Source: Methanosaeta sp. PtaU1.Bin112 (GTDB lineage Archaea; Halobacteriota; Methanosarcinia; Methanotrichales; Methanotrichaceae). Taken from it: a stretch of 64,000 bases of DNA. Made by a program: the position numbers and the translations under genes. Below, in pieces: positions 47,405 to 56,275 of this stretch. The stretch covers positions 33,686-97,685 of the forward strand of contig MVRL01000173.1 in NCBI GenBank assembly GCA_002067705.1. The letters are read 5' to 3'. Numbering within the stretch: the first letter of the stretch is position 1; every line of letters begins with the position of its first letter. The notes under the pieces are model-generated. The model was not told the DNA's origin. It did no database searches and saw only the letters and a list, made by a program, of their open reading frames with translations.

Positions 47405-48568
47405 CTACGATCCCCAGAATTTCAAGGCGGTTTCCAGCTCTTTGTGGTCTTTTGCGTATTCTTTTAAGGGAATTTGCATCCTCCAGGCATCTGCCGCCTG
47501 CACCACTGCCCTTGCTCCAGCTGTGGTTCCATCCGGATGGCCATGCACTCCACCTTCGGCCTGAACGATACAATCAATGCCATAGCCGTCTAAGTTCCCA
47601 TGAACTTTGCCTGGATAGACTCCGCCCGAGGCCACCGGGAAGACTCTCTTATATCCGTGCCAATCCTCCCGCAGAGCATCACGACAGAGATCGTTTTCAG
47701 CGGTTTCGCGCGCCATCTTGCCCATGTAGCTTCCCGTGTGCAGGTTGGTGCCCCCCCGTCATGCGCACCAGCTTGGAGATGATCAGCATGGAAATGCCGT
47801 GGCTCTTATCACGGGTGAAAGCTCCGTGCATTGTTCTATGCACCTGTATCGGAACACGAATATGCCTCGACAGATCCACCAGAGCCGAAAAGCCGGTTGT
47901 CAGGACATCAATCATGACCATATTTGCGCCGTGGTCCACCGCCCGCTCTGCGCGCTCCAGGATCTTATCGGGGCCGACGGTGACGTTGACCGCATAGAAA
48001 GCTTTCTTGCCGGTTTCCTTCTCCACCTTGCCAAGAGCCGCCATGACCGCCTCCAGGCGGGAGATGAGCGGACAGAAGCTCTGGTCGGTCAGAGTCTCGT
48101 CATCTTTGACCAGATCCAATCCACCGCGAACCGCTGCAGCCGCCACCGCCGCCGTCCCCTCCCGGTCCAGGCCTACCTTGGGCTTGACGATGGTGCCGAT
48201 CAATGGACGATCGTATACACCCAATATTTTTCGCGCATCTTCAATGCCAAAACGAGGACCACTGTGCGCCGAGAGCAGGCTTTCAGGGAAGATTACATCC
48301 TGCAAGCGCACCTTCTTCAAGTCGCCCAGACCGAAGAGGTTTCCCGCCACCCAGAGAGGTACTGCGGGATGTTTCCCGGCTCAAATAGCTCCTCAGGAAA
48401 GCCTATCTCGACGTTATTTCCCTCTGCCAGGATGACTCTGGCTGCGAGAGGGTTGTCCTGACCTCTTACTGCAGTCCAGGTGCCGGTGGACTGCTCGGCG
48501 GCAATTGCCTCCGCCGCTTTCTTTATGGGATGGTCAGCCTCCACATAATATTTTGCCAGAAGTTCCAT
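47405..48568 (-). pseudogene. rbcL: Form III ribulose-bisphosphate carboxylase with two frameshifts
   Basis: Three reading frames together give one RuBisCO of about 390 residues. Part 1 (from ATG 48568) reads MELLAKYYVEAD... to GNIPQYLS. One base is missing near 48354, and part 2 continues VAGNLFGL with the active-site TIVKPKVGL, carbamylated Lys in GLDLVKDDE, and HRTMHGAFTR. A seven-C run at 47751-47757 (one base too many) breaks part 2 at MTGG; part 3 continues [11 protein letters not shown] with the loop-6 Lys, then SGGVYPGK. All catalytic motifs are intact. The enzyme would carboxylate RuBP formed from AMP or by phosphoribulokinase. Either a recent pseudogene or sequencing indels. Confidence 0.85.
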
Positions 48569-48917
48569 ATTAAAGCTAATGATACCTATTTTCAGCCAGA
48601 TAAGCCCTCGCGCCATCAGAACGATTCCGATTGAAATGACATCGAGTCTTAATGGCCAATTCCAGGAATGGATCAAACTCTGGCAGATATAAGAACTTCT
48701 ACCAAATATAATTGAGACTGTTTGGCGCCCAAGCAAATAAAGCAAATATAATCTACAAGATCTACAAGAGCAGGGACTATTGGCAGCGCAGAAGCGAAGT
48801 GAAATAGAACTCTGGCAAACGACAAGAGGAGGATCGAAAGTATATATTTCCTCTTAGGGCCAACATCTTTATTATTGAAGATGACCCGAAAGAGTGCTAA
48901 AAATGTTAGGAGAATCA
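48569..48917. other. Divergent RuBisCO-fbp intergenic region
   Basis: About 350 bp between the divergent RuBisCO and fbp genes. It has the fbp promoter (48835-48848). On the minus strand a TATA-like ATTATATTT near 48703-48711 could serve RuBisCO, with a leader of more than 100 nt. I find no gene here. Confidence 0.45.
48835..48848 (+). promoter_or_regulatory. Probable promoter of fbp-aldolase
   Basis: CGAAAG (BRE, 48835-48840) is joined to TATATATT (TATA, 48841-48848). The predicted start near 48870 gives a leader of about 48 nt that contains the GGAG site at 48909-48912. Confidence 0.6.
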
Positions 48918-49856
48918 ATGAGTGAAGGAATAAATGATCACACTCGATACATCGTTGATCTGAGGCGCCATATGTGGATGGATGGCATCGAGGTGGAATT
49001 GCGACGGCTCATCTGGCAGATAGCCGTGGTCGGCAAATACATCTCCGCTAAGATCCACGAATCAAACCGCAAGCTAGCCGGCTTCAAGAATGTCTACGGC
49101 GAGGATCAGTTGGCGCTGGACCGCATTTCCGACGACATATTGAAAAATATGCTGAAGAACTCAGGGTTTGTTCGGGAGTATGCCTCAGAGGAGCTAAAGG
49201 ATATCGCACCCATCGGTCATGGGCAGGAAAAATATATTGTTACTGCCGACCCATTAGACGGCTCTTCCCTGGTGGATACCAATCTGGCCATAGGGACGAT
49301 CATCGGCATCCACAAGAATTCAATATTTGACTGCGGAAGGAATTCAATGGTTGCCGCCCTCTATATCACATATGGGCCGCTGATCACTATGATTTACTCT
49401 GCCGGAAAGGGCGTGCATGAGTTTGTATTGGATCGCGAGGGAGAGTATGTTCTTTCCGAGGAAAATATCCGGCTCAACGATAAAGGGGCAATCTTTTCGC
49501 CGGGCGGCCTGCGCAAGGATTGGACAGATAGCCATAAAAGATACATCGACAAGCTGGAAGCAGACGGCTACAAGCTGCGCTACAGCGGAGGATTTGTTCC
49601 TGACATCAACCAGGTGATAATCAAGCGAGGAGGCATATTCACCTATCCTGCATTGAAGAAATCGCCCCAGGGAAAGCTGCGGTTGCTGTTTGAGCTTCAG
49701 CCCATGGCATTCATCATGGAGCAAGCGGGCGGCAGGGCTACAAACGGAAAAGAGGATATCCTTTCCCTGCCAGTGACCTCTGTCGATCAACGATCGCCCA
49801 TCTACATAGGCTCATCTGCAGAAGTCACTATGGCGGAACAATTCCTCTCACAATAA
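48918..49856 (+). CDS. fbp: Fructose-1,6-bisphosphatase, class I
   Basis: Hydrolyses fructose-1,6-bisphosphate to fructose-6-phosphate in gluconeogenesis. The 312-residue protein has the class I metal/phosphate signature DPLDGSSLVDTN (near residue 112), the upstream EYASEE metal site and the GGRATNGKEDIL end. Most archaea rely on the bifunctional class V aldolase/phosphatase, so a class I enzyme suggests bacterial origin. The ATG at 48918 has GGAG five bases upstream. It is followed 21 bases later by a class II aldolase. Confidence 0.88.
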   Translation: MSEGINDHTRYIVDLRRHMWMDGIEVELRRLIWQIAVVGKYISAKIHESNRKLAGFKNVYGEDQLALDRISDDILKNMLKNSGFVREYASEELKDIAPIGHGQEKYIVTADPLDGSSLVDTNLAIGTIIGIHKNSIFDCGRNSMVAALYITYGPLITMIYSAGKGVHEFVLDREGEYVLSEENIRLNDKGAIFSPGGLRKDWTDSHKRYIDKLEADGYKLRYSGGFVPDINQVIIKRGGIFTYPALKKSPQGKLRLLFELQPMAFIMEQAGGRATNGKEDILSLPVTSVDQRSPIYIGSSAEVTMAEQFLSQ

Positions 49857-49877
49857 ATATGTTTCAGAGGATCGGCA

Positions 49878-51284
49878 ATGATTTACGAGAATAAGGATCA
49901 GCTAAAGAAAGGATGCGAATCCATACTGGCCTATGATGACAGAGATGTTCGCGTCTTGAATGAGTCCAGATTTCGGAAAGAATTGATTGATGATTTGATA
50001 TTTACCGCGGTTTTCAGTCCCGATCCTGCTACTTCGCAAGCAGCGGGCTTTCTGATTCGCCGGGGAGCAGCGGCCCTGGGAATCATTTCAGCATCGATTC
50101 AGCCCCTTTACGAAGCCATGGGCCGCGGGGAAGTGAGCGGGTTTACCGTTCCGGCAATCAATATCCGTGGCCTCACTTATGATGTAGCGCAGGCCGTATT
50201 CCGCGCAGCAATCAAAGGGAAGGTAGGGCCTATCCTCTTTGAAATCGCCCGTTCCGAAATAGGATATACAAATCAAAGGCCGCTGGAATACATCTGTGCA
50301 GTTACCGCGGCGGCCGTCAAATCCGGCTGGAGCGGCCCGATATTTTTGCAGGGAGACCATTTTCAGATAAACGCTAAAAAGTTCGCGACAGATGCTGAAA
50401 AGGAAACCCAGGTGGTTAAAGATCTGATCAAAGAAGCGATTGCATCCGGTTTTTATAATATCGACATCGATACATCCACACTGGTTGATCTGTCGCAGCC
50501 CACTGTCAAAGATCAGCAGAGAATCAACTTTACCCTTGCGGCAGAGCTGACCGCTCTGATTCGCGATCTGGAGCCAGAAGGAATTACAGTGTCGGTAGGC
50601 GGCGAAATCGGCGAGGTCGGCGGCAAGAACAGCACCGTCGATGAACTGCAGGTTTTCATGGGCGGCTATGCTGAAGAGCTTAAAAAGCGCGGCGCGACAC
50701 TCAAAGGAATCAGCAAGATTAGCGTGCAGACCGGGACTACGCACGGTGGCGTTCCTCTGGCTGACGGCACGGTTGCCAGGGTCAAGATCGACTTTGACGT
50801 GTTGGCTAAGCTGTCTGAAACCTCCAGAGCACAATATGGTCTAGCGGGTGCCGTGCAGCACGGCGCTTCCACCCTGCCCAATGAGGCGTTTGACCGTTTT
50901 CCTGCCACAGGAACTGCCGAGATCCATCTGGCTACCGGTTTTCAGAACATCATCTATGACAGCAAAGGCTTCCCGCCAGAGCTGCGAGAAAGAATTTATG
51001 ATTACCTGAAAACCGAAATGGCAAAAGAACGTAAAGACAAGGACACATTAGAGCAGTTCATCTACAAGACCCGGAAAAAGGCCTTCGGACCATTCAAGAT
51101 GCAGCTTTGGAAGCTCTCATCCGGCGTCCGCGACGAAATCTGCGCCGAGCTGGAAAAGCAATTCGCATTCTTATTTGATAAGCTCAGGGTCAACGGCACC
51201 AGGGCAGTATTGGATCAATTCATCAAGCCGGTTGATGTGCCTCTGAAGGGGCCCGAGGCGCTGAAAGGCCAAAGCAAAGATTGA
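49878..51284 (+). CDS. fba: Class II fructose-bisphosphate aldolase (long form)
   Basis: Zinc-dependent aldolase, joining dihydroxyacetone phosphate and glyceraldehyde-3-phosphate. The zinc/phosphate motifs are seen as FTVPAINIRG, LQGDHFQIN with the zinc His, GGEIGEVGGKNS, TGTTHGG and VQHGAS. At 468 residues it is longer than classical enzymes (about 345); the extra length is an N-terminal 75-residue segment and a C-terminal helical part. It could act on other sugar phosphates (tagatose type). Transcribed with fbp. Confidence 0.8.
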   Translation: MIYENKDQLKKGCESILAYDDRDVRVLNESRFRKELIDDLIFTAVFSPDPATSQAAGFLIRRGAAALGIISASIQPLYEAMGRGEVSGFTVPAINIRGLTYDVAQAVFRAAIKGKVGPILFEIARSEIGYTNQRPLEYICAVTAAAVKSGWSGPIFLQGDHFQINAKKFATDAEKETQVVKDLIKEAIASGFYNIDIDTSTLVDLSQPTVKDQQRINFTLAAELTALIRDLEPEGITVSVGGEIGEVGGKNSTVDELQVFMGGYAEELKKRGATLKGISKISVQTGTTHGGVPLADGTVARVKIDFDVLAKLSETSRAQYGLAGAVQHGASTLPNEAFDRFPATGTAEIHLATGFQNIIYDSKGFPPELRERIYDYLKTEMAKERKDKDTLEQFIYKTRKKAFGPFKMQLWKLSSGVRDEICAELEKQFAFLFDKLRVNGTRAVLDQFIKPVDVPLKGPEALKGQSKD

Positions 51285-51442
51285 TGATTTGCTTTTTTCC
51301 ATTCTCTTTTTTCCAATTCTTTCCCTATTGCTCTTGCAGTCGATGCCAAGACCACCGCAATCACTCTGCGCGATAGCGAGAATGAAACGAGATGTGCAAG
51401 ACGGGCAAGATCGGTATTGTCCAGAAATATCCTAAACAGCAT
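51215..51442 (-). CDS. Possible small protein overlapping two genes
   Basis: A 75-codon frame from ATG 51442 (GGAG close upstream). It overlaps the end of the winged-helix gene by 11 bases and the aldolase 3' end antisense by 70. The N-terminal half (DLARLAHLVSFSLSRRVIAVVLASTARAIGKELEKREWKK, read in parts) looks like real amphipathic helix; the rest is antisense to fba and less convincing. I know no family. It may be only the shadow of that overlap. Confidence 0.3.
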   Translation of the reverse strand: MLFRIFLDNTDLARLAHLVSFSLSRRVIAVVLASTARAIGKELEKREWKKANHQSLLWPFSASGPFRGTSTGLMN

Positions 51443-52112
51443 CTTCTCCGTCCTTGGATTTAGGCCGTTCCCTCCTTCGGGAGGGCTTTGTGGGCTTCTT
51501 TGCCTCTGAAGAACCATTCTTCTGTTTCATATTCGCCGCTTTGCAAGCATCCTTGGAAAGAGGCAATCTAAATTCCGTGATCATGCCCCTTCTGGCCATT
51601 CTATCCTTGATCATCCTCATCACCTCGTCCCTTCGCACTGAGAAGACCTCACCAAGCAGCTCCATGGCCACATCCAGCTCCCGGCCCACCTGTGGGTCGC
51701 TGGATGCGCACCTTCCGGCAAGATCGCTGAGATGATCAAGCGGCCTTTCTACCAGTTCCGAAGAGTACTTATCAGGTTCTTCCCGGTAGATTTTAAGCAT
51801 GCCGAAGATGTAAGGATAAAGAGGCGTCTCAGGACTGAGCCGGTAGAAGGTGTTGGTCTTCCTCTTGGCCTCATCACGGGGCGAGGGAAGTATTCGTCGC
51901 TCCATGGTGACGATCCCCAGGCGCTCCAGCTTATCCAGCTTGTTCATGAGAGTGGTCTGGTTCCAGAAGGGGCCGCCCCCTGTGGGTCCGTTGTCCCGCC
52001 AGATCTGGTTAAGCTGCACATACCCGCCCTTTCTTTTAAGATAAATAAGAAGAGTTGCCAGTGGAGCTTGATCGCGCTGCAGGGCGGAGTAACGGATGAA
52101 CTCATCCAACAT
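51432..52112 (-). CDS. Winged-helix DNA-binding protein with a basic tail
   Basis: A 226-residue protein. Residues about 15-100 form a MarR/PadR-like winged helix: LATLLIYLKRKGGYVQLNQI, LMNKLDKLERLGIVTMERR as recognition helix and wing, then RKTNTFYRLSP. The C-terminal 40 residues are strongly basic (KPTKPSRRRERPKSKD), suited to DNA or RNA. A perfect 10-bp palindrome (52127-52136) lies just upstream of the start, possibly its own operator. Regulatory targets are unknown. Confidence 0.6.
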   Translation of the reverse strand: MLDEFIRYSALQRDQAPLATLLIYLKRKGGYVQLNQIWRDNGPTGGGPFWNQTTLMNKLDKLERLGIVTMERRILPSPRDEAKRKTNTFYRLSPETPLYPYIFGMLKIYREEPDKYSSELVERPLDHLSDLAGRCASSDPQVGRELDVAMELLGEVFSVRRDEVMRMIKDRMARRGMITEFRLPLSKDACKAANMKQKNGSSEAKKPTKPSRRRERPKSKDGEDAV

Positions 52113-52126
52113 ACATCTTAGTTAGG

Positions 52127-52136
52127 GCATATATGC
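52127..52136. promoter_or_regulatory. Palindrome GCATATATGC upstream of the winged-helix gene
   Basis: A perfect 10-bp palindrome containing a TATA-like core, centred about 20 bases before the ATG at 52112. It may be an operator that overlaps the promoter, allowing autoregulation. A palindrome this short could be chance. Confidence 0.35.
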
Positions 52137-52312
52137 GCCATATTCCTTTCGGCCTATTTCATCATGATCTGGACTAATTCACAAACAGATATAGAGCGGC
52201 CCAGAAACCGAATAGAACCCGAAATGATGGCTTAGCAATGAGGATTTGGAAGAAAAAACGAATAAAATCATACTCAAAGCATTTTTAATCCACCTCGCCA
52301 TCACCATAATTC

Positions 52313-53518
52313 ATGCAAGCGATCATTCTCGCTGCGGGAGAGGGCAGCCGCATGCGTCCCTTGACCGCCAATCAGCCCAAGGTAATGCTGCCCGTCGCAG
52401 GCAAACCACTGCTCGAGCACATCATCCTGCGGGCTCGCCAAGCCGGAGCAGATCGTTTCGTCCTGGTGGTGGGATACGGGGCGAAGAGCGTGCGCTCGTT
52501 CTTTGGTGACGGCAGCCGTCTGGGCGTAAAAATCGATTATGCCGACCAGGACAGACAGCTCGGCACCGGCCACGCCCTCATGGCCGCCCAGGAGAAGGCA
52601 GAGGACCGATTTCTGGTATTGAATGGAGATGTGCTTCCCGACGAGGCATCCCTGAAGGAGATGGCCCGGGGCAGCACCGCAGTCTCGGCCATCGAGGTTG
52701 AGGACCCCAGAAGGTACGGTGTATTTCTGGCGGAAGAAGGCCGCTTCAAATCCGTGGTAGAAAAGAGCGCTCGCCCCCCATCCAACCTGGCCAATGCCGG
52801 CATCTACCTCTTGAAAAGAAGCATCTTCGAAGCGATGCGATCGGCACCGTTATCAGAGAGAGGCGAGTATGAGCTGACCGACGGCCTGAACCTGCTGGCC
52901 CTCCAGGAAGAGATCAGAATAATCACCCTCAAGAGCTGGCTGGAGATCGGTCGGCCCTGGGATATTCTGGCCGCCAATGAGATCATGCTCAGGGACATCA
53001 AGCCCATCATCTCAGGAAAAGTAGAAGCAGGCGCAACTCTGTCGGGAAATGTGTCCATCGGCCAGGGAACCATCGTTCGCTCCGGAGCCTACATCGTAGG
53101 ACCTGCTCTGATTGGACAGAACTGTGACATTGGACCGAACTGCTACATCAGGCCCACGACATGCATAGGCGACAGGGTTCGCATAGGAAACGCTGTCGAG
53201 GTCAAGAACAGCGCCATCATGAATGACAGCAAGATCGGCCACCTCTCCTACGTTGGAGACAGCATTATAGGAGATAGATGCAATTTTGGAGCCGGAACCA
53301 TCTGCTCCAATCTGCGTCACGACAAAGGCAACATCAAATCCTTCATCAAAGGTGAGAGAGTGGACAGCGGCAGGCGCAAATTGGGCGTGATCATGGCAGA
53401 CGGTGTCATGACCGGGATCAATACCTCGATCTACCCAGGAACAGTCATCGCATCAGGATTTAAGGGACTGCCGGCTGCCATTTTGAAAGGACTAGTCACC
53501 TGCCACAAAGAAGGCTGA
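52313..53518 (+). CDS. glmU: Bifunctional sugar-1-phosphate nucleotidyl/acetyltransferase (archaeal GlmU-like)
   Basis: Predicted to acetylate GlcN-1-P and attach UMP to give UDP-GlcNAc. The 401-residue protein has the nucleotidyltransferase motif LAAGEGSRMRPLT...PKVMLPV (residues about 6-28), LNGDVLPDE for the metal, and a left-handed beta-helix C-terminal half of hexapeptides (residues about 235-400). Its end retains GAGTICSNLRHDKG and MTGINTSIYPG, which in archaeal GlmU proteins form the acetyltransferase site. It heads the UDP-GlcNAc3NAcA gene cluster. A TATA-like site near 52285 is 28 bases before the ATG, so it may be leaderless. Confidence 0.82.
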   Translation: MQAIILAAGEGSRMRPLTANQPKVMLPVAGKPLLEHIILRARQAGADRFVLVVGYGAKSVRSFFGDGSRLGVKIDYADQDRQLGTGHALMAAQEKAEDRFLVLNGDVLPDEASLKEMARGSTAVSAIEVEDPRRYGVFLAEEGRFKSVVEKSARPPSNLANAGIYLLKRSIFEAMRSAPLSERGEYELTDGLNLLALQEEIRIITLKSWLEIGRPWDILAANEIMLRDIKPIISGKVEAGATLSGNVSIGQGTIVRSGAYIVGPALIGQNCDIGPNCYIRPTTCIGDRVRIGNAVEVKNSAIMNDSKIGHLSYVGDSIIGDRCNFGAGTICSNLRHDKGNIKSFIKGERVDSGRRKLGVIMADGVMTGINTSIYPGTVIASGFKGLPAAILKGLVTCHKEG

Positions 53519-53594
53519 ATACGACAAGCCTTTTCAATGCAAAGGATGAACTGATGGAGGAAATGAAAAGATAAGCAGCTTCGAGGAGAACTTG

Positions 53595-54698
53595 ATGAGA
53601 GATTTTATTCCCATAGCCAAGCCCATCATAGGCGATGAAGAGATTAAAGCCGTAAGCGATGTGCTCAAGAGCGGAATGCTCGCCCAGGGGGAAAGCGTCA
53701 GGCGCTTTGAAGAGGAATTCTCCACCTATCTGGGCGTGAAAAACTCCATCGCGGTAAACAACGGCACAGTCGCCCTGGATCTGACCATGAAGGCCCTGGG
53801 GCTGAAGCCGGGCGATGAGGTCATAACGCCAGCCTTCACATTCATTGCTACCGCCAACTGTGCACTCTATCAGGGCCTGCGCCCGGTCTTCGCAGATGTG
53901 GACGGAAAGACATTCAATCTCGACCCCGATGACCTGCAGAAGAGAATAACCTCCCGCACCAGGGCAGTTATCGGCGTCCACCTCTACGGCCAGCCCTTCG
54001 ATCTTGCTGCTATTTCGGAGATCTGTAAGGATAAGAAGATCTTTCTGGTGGAGGACTGCGCTCAGGCCCACGGAGCCGAGTTTTGCGGCAAGAAGGTGGG
54101 ATCATTCGGCACAGCAGGCTGCTTCTCCTTCTATCCCACCAAGAATATGACCACCGGCGAGGGCGGCATGATCACCACCGATGATGACGGCCTGGCAGAA
54201 CGTCTGCGCCTGCTGAGAAGCCACGGTGACGCCGGCAAGTACAACCACGTCACACTGGGATACAACTACAGGATGACGAACCTGCAGGGGGCCATCGGCC
54301 TGGTGCAGCTGGGGCGGCTGGAAGGATTCACCGCCAAGAGAATTGAAAACGCTGCATACCTAAATGACAACATCAGGATCAAGGGCATCACCACGCCCTA
54401 TCAGGCGAAAGACGTCAGGCACGTTTACCATCAATATGTGGTGCGGGTGGAGGAGAGCTTTGCCGGGTCCAGGGAGAAGCTGATGGAGTATCTTCAGGCT
54501 AAGGGAATCGGTAGCGCCGTTCACTACCCCAAGGCAGTCTATGAGCATCCCCTCTACAGGGAGCTGGGCTACACCAGCGAGAGCTGTCCGATATCCGAAG
54601 ATGTCTCCCGCAAGGTGCTGAGCCTGCCGGTCCATCCCTCTATTTCCAAGGAAGACCTCAAGTATATCTGCGAGATCATAAATTCCTTCGAGGCTTGA
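53595..54698 (+). CDS. DegT/DnrJ/EryC1 aminotransferase (WbpE-like)
   Basis: PLP aminotransferase for nucleotide sugars; predicted to place the 3-amino group on UDP-3-keto-GlcNAcA, using glutamate. The 367-residue protein has VNNGTVALDLTMKALGL at its start, ITPAFTFIATANC, VEDCAQAHGA, and the PLP lysine in FSFYPTKNMTTGEGG. YNYRMTNLQGAIGLVQL is the family signature. The ATG at 53595 is chosen over TTG 53592; GAGGAGAA lies upstream. The gene is followed two bases later by the oxidoreductase. Confidence 0.85.
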   Translation: MRDFIPIAKPIIGDEEIKAVSDVLKSGMLAQGESVRRFEEEFSTYLGVKNSIAVNNGTVALDLTMKALGLKPGDEVITPAFTFIATANCALYQGLRPVFADVDGKTFNLDPDDLQKRITSRTRAVIGVHLYGQPFDLAAISEICKDKKIFLVEDCAQAHGAEFCGKKVGSFGTAGCFSFYPTKNMTTGEGGMITTDDDGLAERLRLLRSHGDAGKYNHVTLGYNYRMTNLQGAIGLVQLGRLEGFTAKRIENAAYLNDNIRIKGITTPYQAKDVRHVYHQYVVRVEESFAGSREKLMEYLQAKGIGSAVHYPKAVYEHPLYRELGYTSESCPISEDVSRKVLSLPVHPSISKEDLKYICEIINSFEA

Positions 54699-54700
54699 AT

Positions 54701-55639
54701 ATGGACGTTGGAGTCATCGGCGTAGGGGCCATGGGCCGGAACCATGTGCGCGTCTATTCAGAGATGAAGGGTGTAGGGGCCATTTATGTCTATGATCCGG
54801 TCACGGAAAGCGCAGAGCGTTCCCGGGAGCTTGCTACAATATGCAAATCGCTTGACGATCTGCTGAGCCAGGTGGATGCGGTGAGCATCTGCGTGCCGAC
54901 AAGATATCACTTCGACACGGCCAGGAAAGTAATCGAGGCAGGAATTCACTGCCTTATCGAAAAGCCAATCACATTGACGGCTGCAGAGGCAACAGAGCTA
55001 TTGAGAATCATCCAAAGCAAGAAAAATGATGGCAAAAAGCTGGTGGTGGGGGTGGGCCACATCGAGAGGTTCAACCCCATCGTGGCAGAGATGACGAAGA
55101 TCGCTCAGCGGCCGGATTATGTATCCATCAAGAGACATAATCCCACCTCAAACCGCATCACCGATGCTTCTGTAGTAGAGGACCTCATGATCCATGACAT
55201 TGACATTGCCTTCAATGTGCTATTCAAGGGAGAAGAGGTCTGCAAGATATTCAGTGCCGGAAGCGCAAACGTCTGCGAGGCTCTGGCCGTCTTCCCTGGC
55301 TGCGTGGTCTCCATATCCGCCAGCCGCCTGTCCTCCAAGAAGTTCCGCACCTTTTATGTCGAATCCGATGACTATACTGCAGAAGGCGACTATATGACCC
55401 AGGAGGTCTACATCTATCGAAAGCCCGGCAAGTACGGCGTGGAAAATGAGCGATACACCCAGGAGAACATCATCGAGAAGGTGCTGGTAAACAAGGTCGA
55501 GCCCTTGAAGGTGGAGCTGAAGACATTCTTAGACTGCGTGAGAAGCGGCAAGATCTTCCCGGTCACACCAGAAGAGGCCCTGAAGAACCTAGAAGTCTGC
55601 GAGCAGATCAAGCAGGGATTGCAGATCAACAAGCCATAG
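54701..55639 (+). CDS. Gfo/Idh/MocA oxidoreductase (WbpB-like)
   Basis: NAD(P)-dependent oxidoreductase predicted to oxidise C3 of UDP-GlcNAcA. The 312-residue protein has an N-terminal Rossmann motif GVIGVGAMGRNHVRVY (residues about 4-19), CVPTRYHFD, and the family's EKPITLT with the catalytic Lys. The middle holds GVGHIERFNP and DLMIHDIDIAF, the substrate region. The start at 54701 is two bases after the aminotransferase stop. The same order aminotransferase-oxidoreductase-acetyltransferase-dehydrogenase is seen in GlcNAc3NAcA pathways. Confidence 0.85.
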   Translation: MDVGVIGVGAMGRNHVRVYSEMKGVGAIYVYDPVTESAERSRELATICKSLDDLLSQVDAVSICVPTRYHFDTARKVIEAGIHCLIEKPITLTAAEATELLRIIQSKKNDGKKLVVGVGHIERFNPIVAEMTKIAQRPDYVSIKRHNPTSNRITDASVVEDLMIHDIDIAFNVLFKGEEVCKIFSAGSANVCEALAVFPGCVVSISASRLSSKKFRTFYVESDDYTAEGDYMTQEVYIYRKPGKYGVENERYTQENIIEKVLVNKVEPLKVELKTFLDCVRSGKIFPVTPEEALKNLEVCEQIKQGLQINKP

Positions 55640-55655
55640 ATCGAGAAGAGGAAAA

Positions 55656-56237
55656 ATGCAGGGAGAAAAGAAAAGCTACTATGTTCATCCCACGGCTGTT
55701 GTCGAGAGCCAGGCGATTGGTGAGGGCACAAATATCTGGCATTTCGCCCATGTGCGCCAGGGCTCTAAGATAGGTCAGAATTGCAACATAGGAAAGAGCG
55801 TTTACATCGACATCGATGCCGAGATTGGCAGCAATGTGAAGATCCAGAACTTCGTCTCGGTTTACAAAGGCGTGATCATCGAAGACGACGTATTCATAGG
55901 CCCTTCTGCTACCTTCACCAACGATCTGTATCCACGGGCTTTTATCTGGGATGATAGCCACGTTTCCTCCACGCGCATCTGCCGGGGGGCGAGCATCGGC
56001 GCCAATGCCACAATCGTCTGCGGCATAACTGTAGGTGAGTACGCCATGATTGGCGCGGGAAGCGTGGTGGCAAAAGACGTGCCGCCCTTTGCCCTCATGA
56101 TGGGCAATCCCGCCAGACTGAGAGGTTATGTCTGCCTCTGCGGCCACAAGATGGTAGAGAGTGGCACACCATCGGTCTACAGATGCCCGGTCTGCAAGAA
56201 GACGATGGAAATAGCAGAGAAGAGAGGCAAAAAATGA
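55656..56237 (+). CDS. Hexapeptide N-acetyltransferase (WbpD-like) with C-terminal zinc ribbon
   Basis: Left-handed beta-helix acetyltransferase predicted to acetylate the 3-amino group of UDP-GlcNAc3NA. The 193-residue protein has repeats such as IGEGTNIWHFAHVRQGSKIG, VFIGPSATFTND and IGANATIVCGITVGEYAMIGAGSVV (in parts), typical of WbpD-type enzymes. After the helix a CLCG...CPVC cysteine set (residues about 160-185) looks like a zinc ribbon, also common in this group. Sits 16 bases after the oxidoreductase. Confidence 0.85.
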   Translation: MQGEKKSYYVHPTAVVESQAIGEGTNIWHFAHVRQGSKIGQNCNIGKSVYIDIDAEIGSNVKIQNFVSVYKGVIIEDDVFIGPSATFTNDLYPRAFIWDDSHVSSTRICRGASIGANATIVCGITVGEYAMIGAGSVVAKDVPPFALMMGNPARLRGYVCLCGHKMVESGTPSVYRCPVCKKTMEIAEKRGKK

Positions 56238-56275
56238 AAGGATTGAAGGGCGCTCAATGAGGAAGGATAGTAGAG

